Origin: Deltaproteobacteria bacterium
Lineage (GTDB): Bacteria; Desulfobacterota; Syntrophia; Syntrophales; UBA5619
DNA length: 34,827 bases
Assembly: GCA_021372695.1 (NCBI GenBank)
Contig: JAJFTY010000094.1
Span: 1-34,827 of the forward strand
Reading direction: 5' to 3'
Both the position numbers and the translations under genes were made by a program. Shown piece by piece: positions 9,050 to 15,603 of the stretch; within the stretch, counting starts at the first letter, position 1, and every line of letters begins with the position of its first letter. A model generated the notes under the pieces. The model saw only the letters and a program-made list of their open reading frames with translations. It did no database searches and was not told the origin of the DNA.

Positions 9050-10435
9050 TTACGGAATCTTGGATACGATTTCCATCAGGCTGCTCACGCGGGCGAGGTC
9101 CTCAAGCCCCATCGCTGCATCGTAAAGTTCCCGTTGCGCTTCCTCGCCCAACAGCTCCGAGGCGCAGGAACGGAGCTTTTCGGTCATGTCATTGCCCTGC
9201 AGGGGGACTTCCGGATCGCCTTTGGGCAGGGGCACGGTTTCGCTCCTGTCCGTTCCGTCTTTGAAAACAACATCGATACGGGCGCCGCGGATACCGGCCT
9301 CCTTGTCATTCAGGGCCGGATCGCTGACGATCCGCATCTTGCCGATCAGGGCCTTCACTTCCCCGCTCATCTGCGCGGCGTTTTTCAGATCGGCGAGCGT
9401 GAACCGGCCGGTCGCCAGGGCCGTGGCCGTGGCAAAAGTGATGCTCAGTTTGGCTTCATCTTCGTTTTTCGGTTCGAAAATGTTGCCGGCGATGGCGATC
9501 GCCGAAGGATACGTATGGATCGTGATCGTTTCAATGGCGGCCGGTCCGGCGATGCCGGCCTCCCGCAGCCGCAAGGCCGCATCGATGGGGGCGTGTGCAT
9601 GCCGGCAGGCAGGATACAGCTTGATGTAACAGGTGGCGATTTTGAATTGTCTGCCCAGATCGTCCGGAAGCGTCGCCCAGTCGGGCCCGTCCGCGAAGGC
9701 CTTCAGAAACCCCTTGTCCCCTTCCAGCGGATCCCGTGGCGCATCCGCGCCGGCCTTGGCGAGCAGGGCGGAGAGGATACCGGTCCGCGCCGCATTGCCG
9801 GGATTGATCGGTTTGGCCATCTGGCCACTGTCCGAAACCTCGTGCAGCCCGGAGGCCTGAACAGCCGCAAGGCTGATGGCCCGGCGTACGCCGTCTTCGG
9901 CCAGGCCAAGCACTCTTGCCGAAGCGGCGCCGGCCGCCACCGCTCCGATGGTGCCGGTGCTGTGAAAACCCTTCAGGAAATGGGCTGGCATCATCAGGGT
10001 GCCCAGGCGGACATAGACATCGTAGCCTGCCACGATAGCGGTGATCGCCTCTTTGCCGCCCAAGCCATGGGCCTCGGCCAGGCTGAGCACCGCCGGGATG
10101 ATGGCTACGCCCGGATGGCCCGTCGCGATCCGATTCCCGTCGTCCAGGTCGGCGCCATGGCCGTAGACGGCGTTGATGAACGCCGCATGGGCCGCCGGAA
10201 TCCTGCCCCCGCCGAACAGCACGGTGCTCTCCGGCTTGCCGCCCATTCCTCCGATCACCTCCAGCACGGCCCTGTTGAACACTCTGTTGACCTTGTACCC
10301 GGCCATGGCCGAGGCGAGCTGATCCAGGATGAGGAGCTTGGCGTAGGCCACGACATCAGCGGGCAGATCCGTGTACTGAAGACGACTCACATAGCGGCTC
10401 AGCAGGGTCGTGGGGTGAATCTTGTCCAGGGCCAT
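9050..10435 (-). CDS. MmgE/PrpD-family protein (2-methylcitrate dehydratase-like)
   Basis: This 461-residue protein belongs to the MmgE/PrpD family, whose known members dehydrate 2-methylcitrate or isomerise cis-aconitate/itaconate-type acids. Hallmarks are LLILDQLASAMAGY near the N-terminus, FINAVYGHGADLDDG, FHSTGTIGAVAAGAA and CYIKLYPACRHAHAPIDAA. The frame extends upstream to 10594, but that segment is low complexity. ATG 10435 is preferred because GGAGG lies five bases upstream, while ATG 10447 lacks such a site. It sits between the two D-hydroxyacid dehydrogenases. With the aconitase-type gene at the end of the operon it gives two dehydratase-type steps, resembling the methylcitrate logic without a citrate synthase or lyase in view. 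Confidence 0.9.
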   Translation of the reverse strand: MALDKIHPTTLLSRYVSRLQYTDLPADVVAYAKLLILDQLASAMAGYKVNRVFNRAVLEVIGGMGGKPESTVLFGGGRIPAAHAAFINAVYGHGADLDDGNRIATGHPGVAIIPAVLSLAEAHGLGGKEAITAIVAGYDVYVRLGTLMMPAHFLKGFHSTGTIGAVAAGAASARVLGLAEDGVRRAISLAAVQASGLHEVSDSGQMAKPINPGNAARTGILSALLAKAGADAPRDPLEGDKGFLKAFADGPDWATLPDDLGRQFKIATCYIKLYPACRHAHAPIDAALRLREAGIAGPAAIETITIHTYPSAIAIAGNIFEPKNEDEAKLSITFATATALATGRFTLADLKNAAQMSGEVKALIGKMRIVSDPALNDKEAGIRGARIDVVFKDGTDRSETVPLPKGDPEVPLQGNDMTEKLRSCASELLGEEAQRELYDAAMGLEDLARVSSLMEIVSKIP

Positions 10436-10612
10436 GACGACCTCCATCGCTTTGTCTTTTTCACGCGCCAGCCTGAATGCCGGCCCCCGCTCGTCTCCGC
10501 CGTCAGGGGCGCCAGGAAACCTTTCCACCGGACGACCTTCTTCCCGGCGGGCCTCACCCGCCAGGGAGCGAAAAGGCCCTCGGCCGCGGCGCATCCCCCT
10601 GGGGGCAGAGGC

Positions 10613-11566
10613 TCAGACGACCCGATTCTTCGGAGGCTTGCCCTCCAGGACCCGGATCACCTCCCGGGCAGCGCCCCACTCACCGCGCTCGGCCGCCTCG
10701 AAAGTCTGGGCGCCGAGGTGGGGCGTCCACAGCACATTGTCCAGGTTGAGCAACGGGTGGTTTTCCGCGGGCGGTTCCACCTGGATCACGTCGAGGGCGG
10801 CGCCGGCGATCTGCTTCTCCTGCAGCGCCCGGGCCAGGGCCTCTTCGTCGGCGATCCCGCCACGCGCGGCGTTGATCAGGTACGCCGAGGGCTTCATCGC
10901 TGCGAGTTCCTTGGCGCCGATCATCTTGTCGGTCTCTTCCGTGTGCGGGCAATGGAGCGTGACGAAGTCCGAATCGGCCAGCAGTTCGGCAAGGGGGACC
11001 CACCTGCCGCCCAGGGCCGTGACATGCGACTCGGGAATGTAGGGGTCGTACACGAGGAAATTCATCTCGAAGGCCCTGGCCCTGATCGCCACCCGGGTGC
11101 CGATGTTGCCCATGCCGACGATGCCGATCATCTTGCCGGCCAGTTCCGTGCCCGTGTACCGGTGATAGTCGCCCCAATGGCCCGCCCTGACGCTCCGGTT
11201 TGCCTCGTGGGTATGTCGCACCAGGGCTATGATCTGGCCGAAGACCATCTCCGCCACCGAGACCGCATTGCAGCCGGGCATGTTGGTCACCATGACCTTG
11301 CATTCCTTGGCGTCCGCCAGGACGATCCGGGAAGGATCGACGCCGACGCCGGTGCGCGCGACCAGCTTGAGCCGCCCGCCGCTCCGCTCCATCTGCTCGC
11401 GGGTGATTTTCCCCTTTCTGCTGATCACCGCGTCGACGCGAGGGATTTCCTGAGCCCAGCGTTCCGGTTCGATCCACGGTTCGATCACCACCAGTTCAAC
11501 CCGCTCGCGCAACCAGTCGAGAATCTCCGGCTCCAATTTTTCGCTTAAAACCCGTCCCAAAGACAT
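10613..11566 (-). CDS. D-isomer-specific 2-hydroxyacid dehydrogenase (second of two)
   Basis: This 317-residue protein is the first gene of the carboxylate operon. The NAD-binding motif GMGNIG is at 151-156. Catalytic residues are Arg235 (NAARGGIADEE), Glu264 (QVEPP) and His283 (TPHLGAQT). It looks closest to the SerA-like/hydroxypyruvate reductase branch without an ACT domain. AAGGAGACG is placed upstream of ATG 11566, and a promoter lies about 100 nt upstream. A 177-nt gap separates it from the PrpD-like start; nothing obvious was found there. It is expected to oxidise a 2-hydroxy acid produced by the operon's hydratase, or reduce a 2-oxo acid. Confidence 0.93.
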   Translation of the reverse strand: MSLGRVLSEKLEPEILDWLRERVELVVIEPWIEPERWAQEIPRVDAVISRKGKITREQMERSGGRLKLVARTGVGVDPSRIVLADAKECKVMVTNMPGCNAVSVAEMVFGQIIALVRHTHEANRSVRAGHWGDYHRYTGTELAGKMIGIVGMGNIGTRVAIRARAFEMNFLVYDPYIPESHVTALGGRWVPLAELLADSDFVTLHCPHTEETDKMIGAKELAAMKPSAYLINAARGGIADEEALARALQEKQIAGAALDVIQVEPPAENHPLLNLDNVLWTPHLGAQTFEAAERGEWGAAREVIRVLEGKPPKNRVV

Positions 11567-11632
11567 TGAAACGTCTCCTTGGCAAAAATGGTGGAATCAA
11601 CACACTGGAAAATGATCACTGTATGGACGATA

Positions 11633-11678
11633 TGTCTACTGTGTAAGCCACATAGACAGACATTCGAGCAATTGTCAA
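11633..11678 (-). promoter_or_regulatory. Promoter and overlapping operator of the carboxylate operon
   Basis: On the minus strand TTGACA (11678-11673) is followed after 17-18 nt by CTATGT/TATGTG as a weak -10. An inverted repeat, TGTCTACTGTG (11633-11643) and CACATAGACA (11649-11658), matches itself with one bulged base and covers the -10. This is the layout of a repressor site. The IclR regulator of the operon is the most likely binder (inference). The start codon of the first gene lies about 80 nt downstream. Confidence 0.6.
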
Positions 11679-11691
11679 GGGGGAAATGGTG

Positions 11692-11771
11692 AGGTCGTCG
11701 CGCCTCAGCAGACGCCGAGTGCCTCTCTTCGGCCTGGACGCGGGGCGTTCTGATGGGAGTGCCTGTTCGCC
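11692..11771 (-). other. Terminal attC site, degenerate
   Basis: This region aligns with the attC at 14256-14342: shared GCCGAG, CCTCTCTTC, GGCGTTCTGATGGGAG and CCGG blocks. The GTTCGCC end is intact (11765-11771). The recombining end, TTCTAACG in the sister copy, has decayed to GGTGAGGTCG. It is the last site of the array and is probably inactive for excision. Confidence 0.6.
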
Positions 11772-11784
11772 GGCAGGCATCGAG

Positions 11785-11929
11785 TCACGACTCGCGCCGT
11801 GTTTTTACCAGCGATTCTAGCCGATCGACGAACGCCCGCTTCCAGTACGGCAGGCCGAACGCCGAGACGAGCCACGCATACAGCGGCCTGAGCCAGCGGT
11901 GGCGCACCGTCACGAAATAGATGTAGGCG
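11785..11929 (-). pseudogene. 3' remnant of an SRPBCC-family cassette gene
   Basis: The last ~47 codons, ending LVKTRRES, are nearly identical to the end of the SRPBCC protein at 14356-14832 (shared YFVTVRHRWL, YAWLVSAFGLPYWKRAF). Similarity stops at about 11929 on the 5' side, where the 3' end of the methyltransferase cassette begins. It has no start of its own. This is the tail of a duplicated SRPBCC cassette left behind by a deletion that joined two cassettes. Confidence 0.8.
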
Positions 11930-11944
11930 TTGTTCTGTGCCGGT

Positions 11945-12784
11945 CTACGCTCTATGGGCGATAACTGCAAATTCGTTCGATTTAGGATCATAGGGTGTCC
12001 CGGCGACATCCGAATAACTCTCCTCAACGGAAAATCCTGTCTCACTGAACTCTCTCTCCAACTGCTCAGGCGTAAAGTATTGCAGCCAGTTGTACACCGT
12101 TCTGGTGCGCTCCGTCTCAACAATGGTGTACTTGTCCAGTGAGACCTTCTCTCTGTCGTATTTGAAGGTATTTAGAAAGCCATAGTACTTGTTTGGTGAC
12201 CAAAATCCATTGAGCAGGTTCTTTTCGTATGTCGCTATCTCTTCCCTTCGGTCAAACGCCGATAGGGAGTAAACATCAAGAAGGACTGAGCCGGCCGGTT
12301 CCAGAATCCCGTAGAACTTGTTCAGAATTCCTTTTCTTTGTGTTGGGCTGAGGGCACAAAAATCGCACATGATCATCAGGACGAGGTCGAACCGGTCTTC
12401 TGTTTCATAGTCCAGATAATTATGATTCACGTAGCGGATCTTCAACTGCTCGCGAACGGCGATTTCCTTTGCGTACTCGATGGACCTCCTCGAGAAATCA
12501 ATACCGGTCACATTAGCCCCACGCTTCGCTAAACGCGTGGCATACAATCCCGGCCCGCAGCCGAAATCCGCGATTGTGGTGCGCTTGCCGATGTTGAACC
12601 GGGACGAGATCCATTCCACCGATCGACTGGTGAACTCCGCGTTTCGCGAAGAAACATCGATAGCCTCATTGAGGTGGAACGAAAGCATCTGCGCTGACGT
12701 ATGCTCGTCAGTCCATAGATCACCTGCCGTATAAAATTCGAACGGATCAGGGCGTTCATTGATTCTCTCCAACTCTTCAAACAT
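11945..12784 (-). CDS. Class I SAM-dependent methyltransferase (cassette gene)
   Basis: This 279-residue protein has the AdoMet-binding motif I IADFGCGPGLYATRLAKRGA (about 76-95) followed by the motif II acidic residue in VTGIDFSRRSIEYAKE, and DLVLMIMCDFCAL at the expected post-motif. It resembles small-molecule or ubiquinone/menaquinone-type methyltransferases. The acceptor is unknown. ATG 12784 has GAGGT upstream and lies 25 nt inside a cassette boundary. It has no attC of its own: its 3' end runs directly into the SRPBCC remnant, whose attC serves the fused cassette. Confidence 0.88.
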   Translation of the reverse strand: MFEELERINERPDPFEFYTAGDLWTDEHTSAQMLSFHLNEAIDVSSRNAEFTSRSVEWISSRFNIGKRTTIADFGCGPGLYATRLAKRGANVTGIDFSRRSIEYAKEIAVREQLKIRYVNHNYLDYETEDRFDLVLMIMCDFCALSPTQRKGILNKFYGILEPAGSVLLDVYSLSAFDRREEIATYEKNLLNGFWSPNKYYGFLNTFKYDREKVSLDKYTIVETERTRTVYNWLQYFTPEQLEREFSETGFSVEESYSDVAGTPYDPKSNEFAVIAHRA

Positions 12785-12808
12785 CTTCTACCTCATCACC
12801 ACGGTATT

Positions 12809-12889
12809 GCACATAACGTTCGACATGAGGGACATCTTCCGGCAGGCGAAGCCTATGGGGAGATGCCCGCCTCAAGGGAGGGGTTAGGC
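12809..12889 (-). other. attC site of a gene-less mini-cassette
   Basis: On the minus strand it runs from GCCTAAC (12889-12883) to AACGTTATGTGC (12820-12809). Arms GAGG..GCATCTCCC and GAAGATGTCCCTC pair around AGGCTTCGCCT. Only about 52 nt separate it from the next attC at 12942, too little for a gene, so it marks a cassette with no open reading frame. Confidence 0.65.
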
Positions 12890-12941
12890 TCATTCCCATC
12901 TGTCCTTTCATGAGCGATCCCAAGTCCGGCGGTATTGGGGC

Positions 12942-13008
12942 GCCCTAACGTGGAGTTGAGGCGCCGGCGCGGCTTTTCGCGCAGGTCACCTGGATCGCGG
13001 GGTTGGGC
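12942..13008 (-). other. attC site of the cupin cassette
   Basis: Read on the minus strand it opens with GCCCAAC (13008-13002) and closes with ACGTTAGGGC. The central stem GCGCG/CGCGC surrounds AAAAGC. It starts 7 nt after the cupin stop. Confidence 0.8.
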
Positions 13009-13015
13009 ATCGAGC

Positions 13016-13345
13016 TCAGTCCACCACGAACAGCTTGGCGCCGGTTGCTGTCGAAGAGCGATGGGCTTCGGCATGGTCTGCCACTTGGTAACTTACCCCC
13101 GGCTTCAAGACGAAGTGCCTTCCATCCTTAAGCTCGGTATGCAGTTCGCCTTCCAAGCAGAGAAGAATGTGGCCCTTTGAACACCAATGGTCGGCAAGAT
13201 AGCCTGGCGAGTACTCGACCATGCGGACTCTGATGGGACCGAACTGACAGGTTCGCCAATAGGCGGTCCCTTTCTCACCTTTATGCTCCGTAACTGGCAC
13301 GCTCGACCAGTCAGTCGTGGCGAACGGAATGTCATCAATGTTCAT
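13016..13345 (-). CDS. DHCW-motif cupin-fold protein (cassette gene)
   Basis: This 109-residue single-domain cupin carries the family signature ADHWCSKGHILLCLEGEL (about 51-68) and the second cupin stretch FVLKPGVSYQVADHAEAHRS. The conserved histidines and acidic residue could bind a metal. Its function is unknown in this family, which is frequently found in small stand-alone genes. It starts at ATG 13345, about 20 nt inside the cassette boundary, with only a weak AAGAGA ribosome site. It ends 7 nt before its attC. Confidence 0.88.
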   Translation of the reverse strand: MNIDDIPFATTDWSSVPVTEHKGEKGTAYWRTCQFGPIRVRMVEYSPGYLADHWCSKGHILLCLEGELHTELKDGRHFVLKPGVSYQVADHAEAHRSSTATGAKLFVVD

Positions 13346-13362
13346 ACGCGAAATCTCTTGTT

Positions 13363-13432
13363 GTCCAACGTTGAAGTAACCGGCGCTGCGCGTCTTTATC
13401 GCGCAGCGTCCGTGTTGACTACCGGGTTAAGA
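13363..13432 (-). other. attC site of the NYN cassette
   Basis: Minus-strand ends are TCTTAAC (13432-13426) and AACGTTGGAC (13372-13363). The long central stem GGACGCTGCGCG / CGCGCAGCGCC with a 7-nt loop makes it the clearest hairpin of the array. The NYN stop is 4 nt away. Confidence 0.85.
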
Positions 13433-13435
13433 AAA

Positions 13436-14242
13436 CTACCTTGTACGAAGGTACAGAACCTTCTGATTTAACCCAGGGCCTTTTCGTTCTTCTGTCACAA
13501 AGAGATCTGTCTTTGCTTTGACGAGATCAGAGAGCTTCTTGTAGCCGTACAGTCTGGAGTCAAAGTCGGGCTGTAACTTAGTAAGATAGCTCCCAAAGGT
13601 ACCAAGATGTGCCCATCCCGTGTCGTCAGTTGATTGCTCAAGTGCGGTTAGAACAAACTTCTTGGGGAATTTGTGCTTTGGCTCTGTTGTTTCGGTAGGT
13701 GGCTGAGGTGGAACAGACTTTGGCTCACTCTCCACTTTTGACGGTAGTGCGACCGGTTCGGCTGAGGTGCTTGCACGAAGGACTTCAGTGAATACAAACT
13801 TGTGGCAGGCATTGCGGAAGGCCTCCGGTGTCTTCTTTTCGCCAAATCCAAGAACCGTGAGTCCTTCCTCACGCAACCGCATCGCAAGGCCGGTAAAATC
13901 ACTGTCGCTTGTAACCAAGCAAAAGCCATCGAATTTTCGCGTGTAGAGCAAGTCCATCGCATCGATGATAAGGGTACTGTCCGTGGCGTTTTTCCCGGTC
14001 GTGTACGCAAACTGTTGAACCGGCTTGATAGCGTAACGCTGCAACACTTTCTTCCAGGAGGAACTTGTTGGGGCGGTGAAATCCCCACAAATGCGCCGCA
14101 CGGTTGCTTCCCCGAATCGTGCAATTTCTGCAAGAAGACCTTCTATCACGGCTGCTTGAGCGTTGTCAGCATCAATTAGAACTGCCAAGCGAAGGGTTGG
14201 CTCTTCAGACTCAATTTTTGCTACTAGTCGTGGGGATACCAT
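13436..14242 (-). CDS. NYN-domain (PIN-like) nuclease with OST-HTH/LOTUS domain (cassette gene)
   Basis: This 268-residue protein has an N-terminal LabA/NYN nuclease-fold domain (LAVLIDADNAQ at about 19-29, KNATDSTLIIDAMDLLY, and FCLVTSDSDFTGLAMRLRE, giving the conserved acidic residues). A linker rich in Pro and Ser follows, then a C-terminal OST-HTH/LOTUS-like domain (KFVLTALEQSTDDTGWAHLG, YGYKKLSDLVKA). The combination is typical of bacterial predicted RNases with an RNA-binding module. ATG 14242 has GGAGGT four bases upstream. Being a mobile cassette, an RNA-targeting stress or defence role is possible but not shown. Confidence 0.88.
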   Translation of the reverse strand: MVSPRLVAKIESEEPTLRLAVLIDADNAQAAVIEGLLAEIARFGEATVRRICGDFTAPTSSSWKKVLQRYAIKPVQQFAYTTGKNATDSTLIIDAMDLLYTRKFDGFCLVTSDSDFTGLAMRLREEGLTVLGFGEKKTPEAFRNACHKFVFTEVLRASTSAEPVALPSKVESEPKSVPPQPPTETTEPKHKFPKKFVLTALEQSTDDTGWAHLGTFGSYLTKLQPDFDSRLYGYKKLSDLVKAKTDLFVTEERKGPGLNQKVLYLRTR

Positions 14243-14255
14243 GATACCTCCATTT

Positions 14256-14342
14256 TTCTAACGTTGTTGCGCTTCGGCAGATGCCGAGCGCCTCTCTTCA
14301 GCCTACACGCGCACGGCGTTCTGATGGGAGCGCTTGTTAGCC
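14256..14342 (-). other. attC site of the SRPBCC cassette
   Basis: Minus-strand ends are GGCTAAC (14342-14336) and ACGTTAGAA (14263-14255). Paired AGCGC arms and the AACAAC bulge next to the closing end are visible. A diverged copy of this site forms the terminal attC at 11692-11771. Confidence 0.8.
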
Positions 14343-14355
14343 GGAAGGCATCGAG

Positions 14356-14832
14356 TCAGGACTCGCGCCGTGTCTTTACCAGCGATTCGAGCGGATCGAC
14401 GAACGCCCGCTTCCAGTACGGCAGGCCGAACGCCGAGACGAGCCACGCGTACAGCAGCTTGAGCCAGCGGTGGCGCACCGTCACGAAATAGGTGTAGTTT
14501 ATACGCGTGCCCTCCGGGTCGTCGACGAGCAGCAGTTCCTCGTCTCCGGTGGTATCGAATGTGAGGTTGTGGGTGGTGCAGCGATAGCCTCGACCTGGAA
14601 GCAGCGTGGCTGTCATCTCGATCTTGACCGCCGGGAACAGCGCGCCGAACGAGGCCGCCTTCGCTTCGAGCGTGAGCACGTCGCCATTGCGCTCGACGAG
14701 GCTCATCGCGCGAGCGACCTTTGGGAAATGCTCAGGCATGCGCTCGAAGTCCGAGACGATCGCGTAGACCGACTCGCGGTCCGCGCGCACGAGCCAGTCG
14801 CCATGGACGGCCACTACGTCGGAATCGGTCAT
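14356..14832 (-). CDS. SRPBCC (START-like) family protein (cassette gene)
   Basis: This 158-residue protein has a polyketide-cyclase/START-like fold pattern: VHGDWLVRADRESVYAIVSD (about 8-27) opening strand and helix, central strands TLEAKAASFGA and NLTFDTTGDEELLLVDD, and a long C-terminal helix LKLLYAWLVSAFGLPYWKRA that would close the hydrophobic pocket. Such proteins bind lipids or other hydrophobic ligands; the ligand here is unknown. The start at ATG 14832 has GGGGGTG about 12 nt upstream. Its last 47 codons are duplicated at 11785-11929. Confidence 0.8.
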   Translation of the reverse strand: MTDSDVVAVHGDWLVRADRESVYAIVSDFERMPEHFPKVARAMSLVERNGDVLTLEAKAASFGALFPAVKIEMTATLLPGRGYRCTTHNLTFDTTGDEELLLVDDPEGTRINYTYFVTVRHRWLKLLYAWLVSAFGLPYWKRAFVDPLESLVKTRRES

Positions 14833-14857
14833 CGGATGGCTGCACCCCCTGCCGTAC

Positions 14858-14912
14858 GGATAACGAAAAAATCAGCCGGAGCGTAGGCGATCGGCTGGAT
14901 TGTCGGATTAGC
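14858..14912 (-). other. attC site of the secreted-protein cassette
   Basis: The minus strand reads GCTAATC (14912-14906) to CGTTATCC (14865-14858), with CAGCCG/CGGCTG arms. The outer GCTAATC deviates from the consensus (AAT for AAC), so recombination may be weak. Confidence 0.65.
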
Positions 14913-14916
14913 AGTC

Positions 14917-15534
14917 CTATAACGTCTCTGTTTTCCATATGCGCAACTCTTGGAGTCGACCGGCGCTAAATGTAGCAACTACGGAAACCACAACGTCAAA
15001 GTGGTTCTGTTGTTTACCTGTCTTGACCATTCCCTGCACTTCCTGGGGCAACCGTTGCATTTCCTGTTTGGTCATTGCTCTCTTGCCCTCGAAAAAGGCA
15101 TAATACTTCTGGCCCTCGATGCGAACCGGCACACCAACAATGCTGGTGAATTCAGATACAGATAGCCCGAGGCGCAGGCCTCCAATAACCAGATTTGGGA
15201 CGGCTAGTGTCGTTCGCCATTTGGAACAAGGTTTCCGATCAGTTTCCTTGGCGAATCCAAAACCACCAAGACCATGCTCCGGGCCATCCAACTCGCCGGC
15301 AAAGAACATGACGACCCCGCCCGGAACGGTATAGCAGACCGAAGCAGTATACTCACCCGCGTCACCCGTCTCTATGAGTTGTGCGGGGCCTAATCTTCTT
15401 TGAACACCCGCAAGCGTTACAGTGCCAAGATCAAAACCAGCAAAAGAGGTAAACCTCGCCCCCACGTCTTCAGCTTCCGCACTGATGCTAAGACACAATG
15501 TGAAGATGCAAACGAAATATGCCAGTGGACGCAT
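14917..15534 (-). CDS. Hypothetical exported protein (cassette gene)
   Basis: This 205-residue protein is of no recognised family. It starts with a signal peptide (MRPLAYFVCIFTLCLSISAEA, cleavage probably after AEA), so it is likely periplasmic. The mature part has two similar halves around FAGFDLGTVTLAGVQRRLGP and LRLGLSVSEFTSIVGVPVRI, suggesting a small repeated alpha/beta unit. The frame extends to 15561, but that part lies in the neighbouring attC, so ATG 15534 (GGTGAGAAC upstream) was chosen. The stop is 4 nt from its attC. Confidence 0.75.
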   Translation of the reverse strand: MRPLAYFVCIFTLCLSISAEAEDVGARFTSFAGFDLGTVTLAGVQRRLGPAQLIETGDAGEYTASVCYTVPGGVVMFFAGELDGPEHGLGGFGFAKETDRKPCSKWRTTLAVPNLVIGGLRLGLSVSEFTSIVGVPVRIEGQKYYAFFEGKRAMTKQEMQRLPQEVQGMVKTGKQQNHFDVVVSVVATFSAGRLQELRIWKTETL

Positions 15535-15543
15535 TGTTCTCAC

Positions 15544-15603
15544 CGCTAACGTGGCCATCACGGGCGGCGCGGACGCGACGTCCCGTGCACGGCATTGTTC
15601 GCC
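15544..15603 (-). other. attC site of the Mrr-like cassette
   Basis: The minus strand reads GGCGAAC (15603-15597) to CACGTTAGCG (15553-15544), with CACGGG/CCCGTG arms around a GC-rich centre. The nuclease stop codon directly abuts it. Confidence 0.75.

Noticed and set aside
10436..10612. Small gene or terminator in the 177-nt gap upstream of the PrpD-like gene
   Set aside because: No start with a ribosome site, no recognisable peptide and no stable hairpin with a T-run.
9134..11548. Plus-strand open frame of 804 codons across two operon genes
   Set aside because: It runs antisense through the PrpD-like and dehydrogenase genes and the gap between them, with Arg/Gly/Asp-rich composition and no motif.
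11785..12123. 112-codon open frame spanning the SRPBCC remnant
   Set aside because: Its first two thirds are antisense-free shadow of the methyltransferase 3' end in another frame; only the last 47 codons have homology, so it was treated as a pseudogene fragment.
12853..13074. Minus-strand 73-codon open frame between cupin and methyltransferase genes
   Set aside because: It spans two attC sites and the end of the cupin gene; it is the translation of recombination-site DNA.
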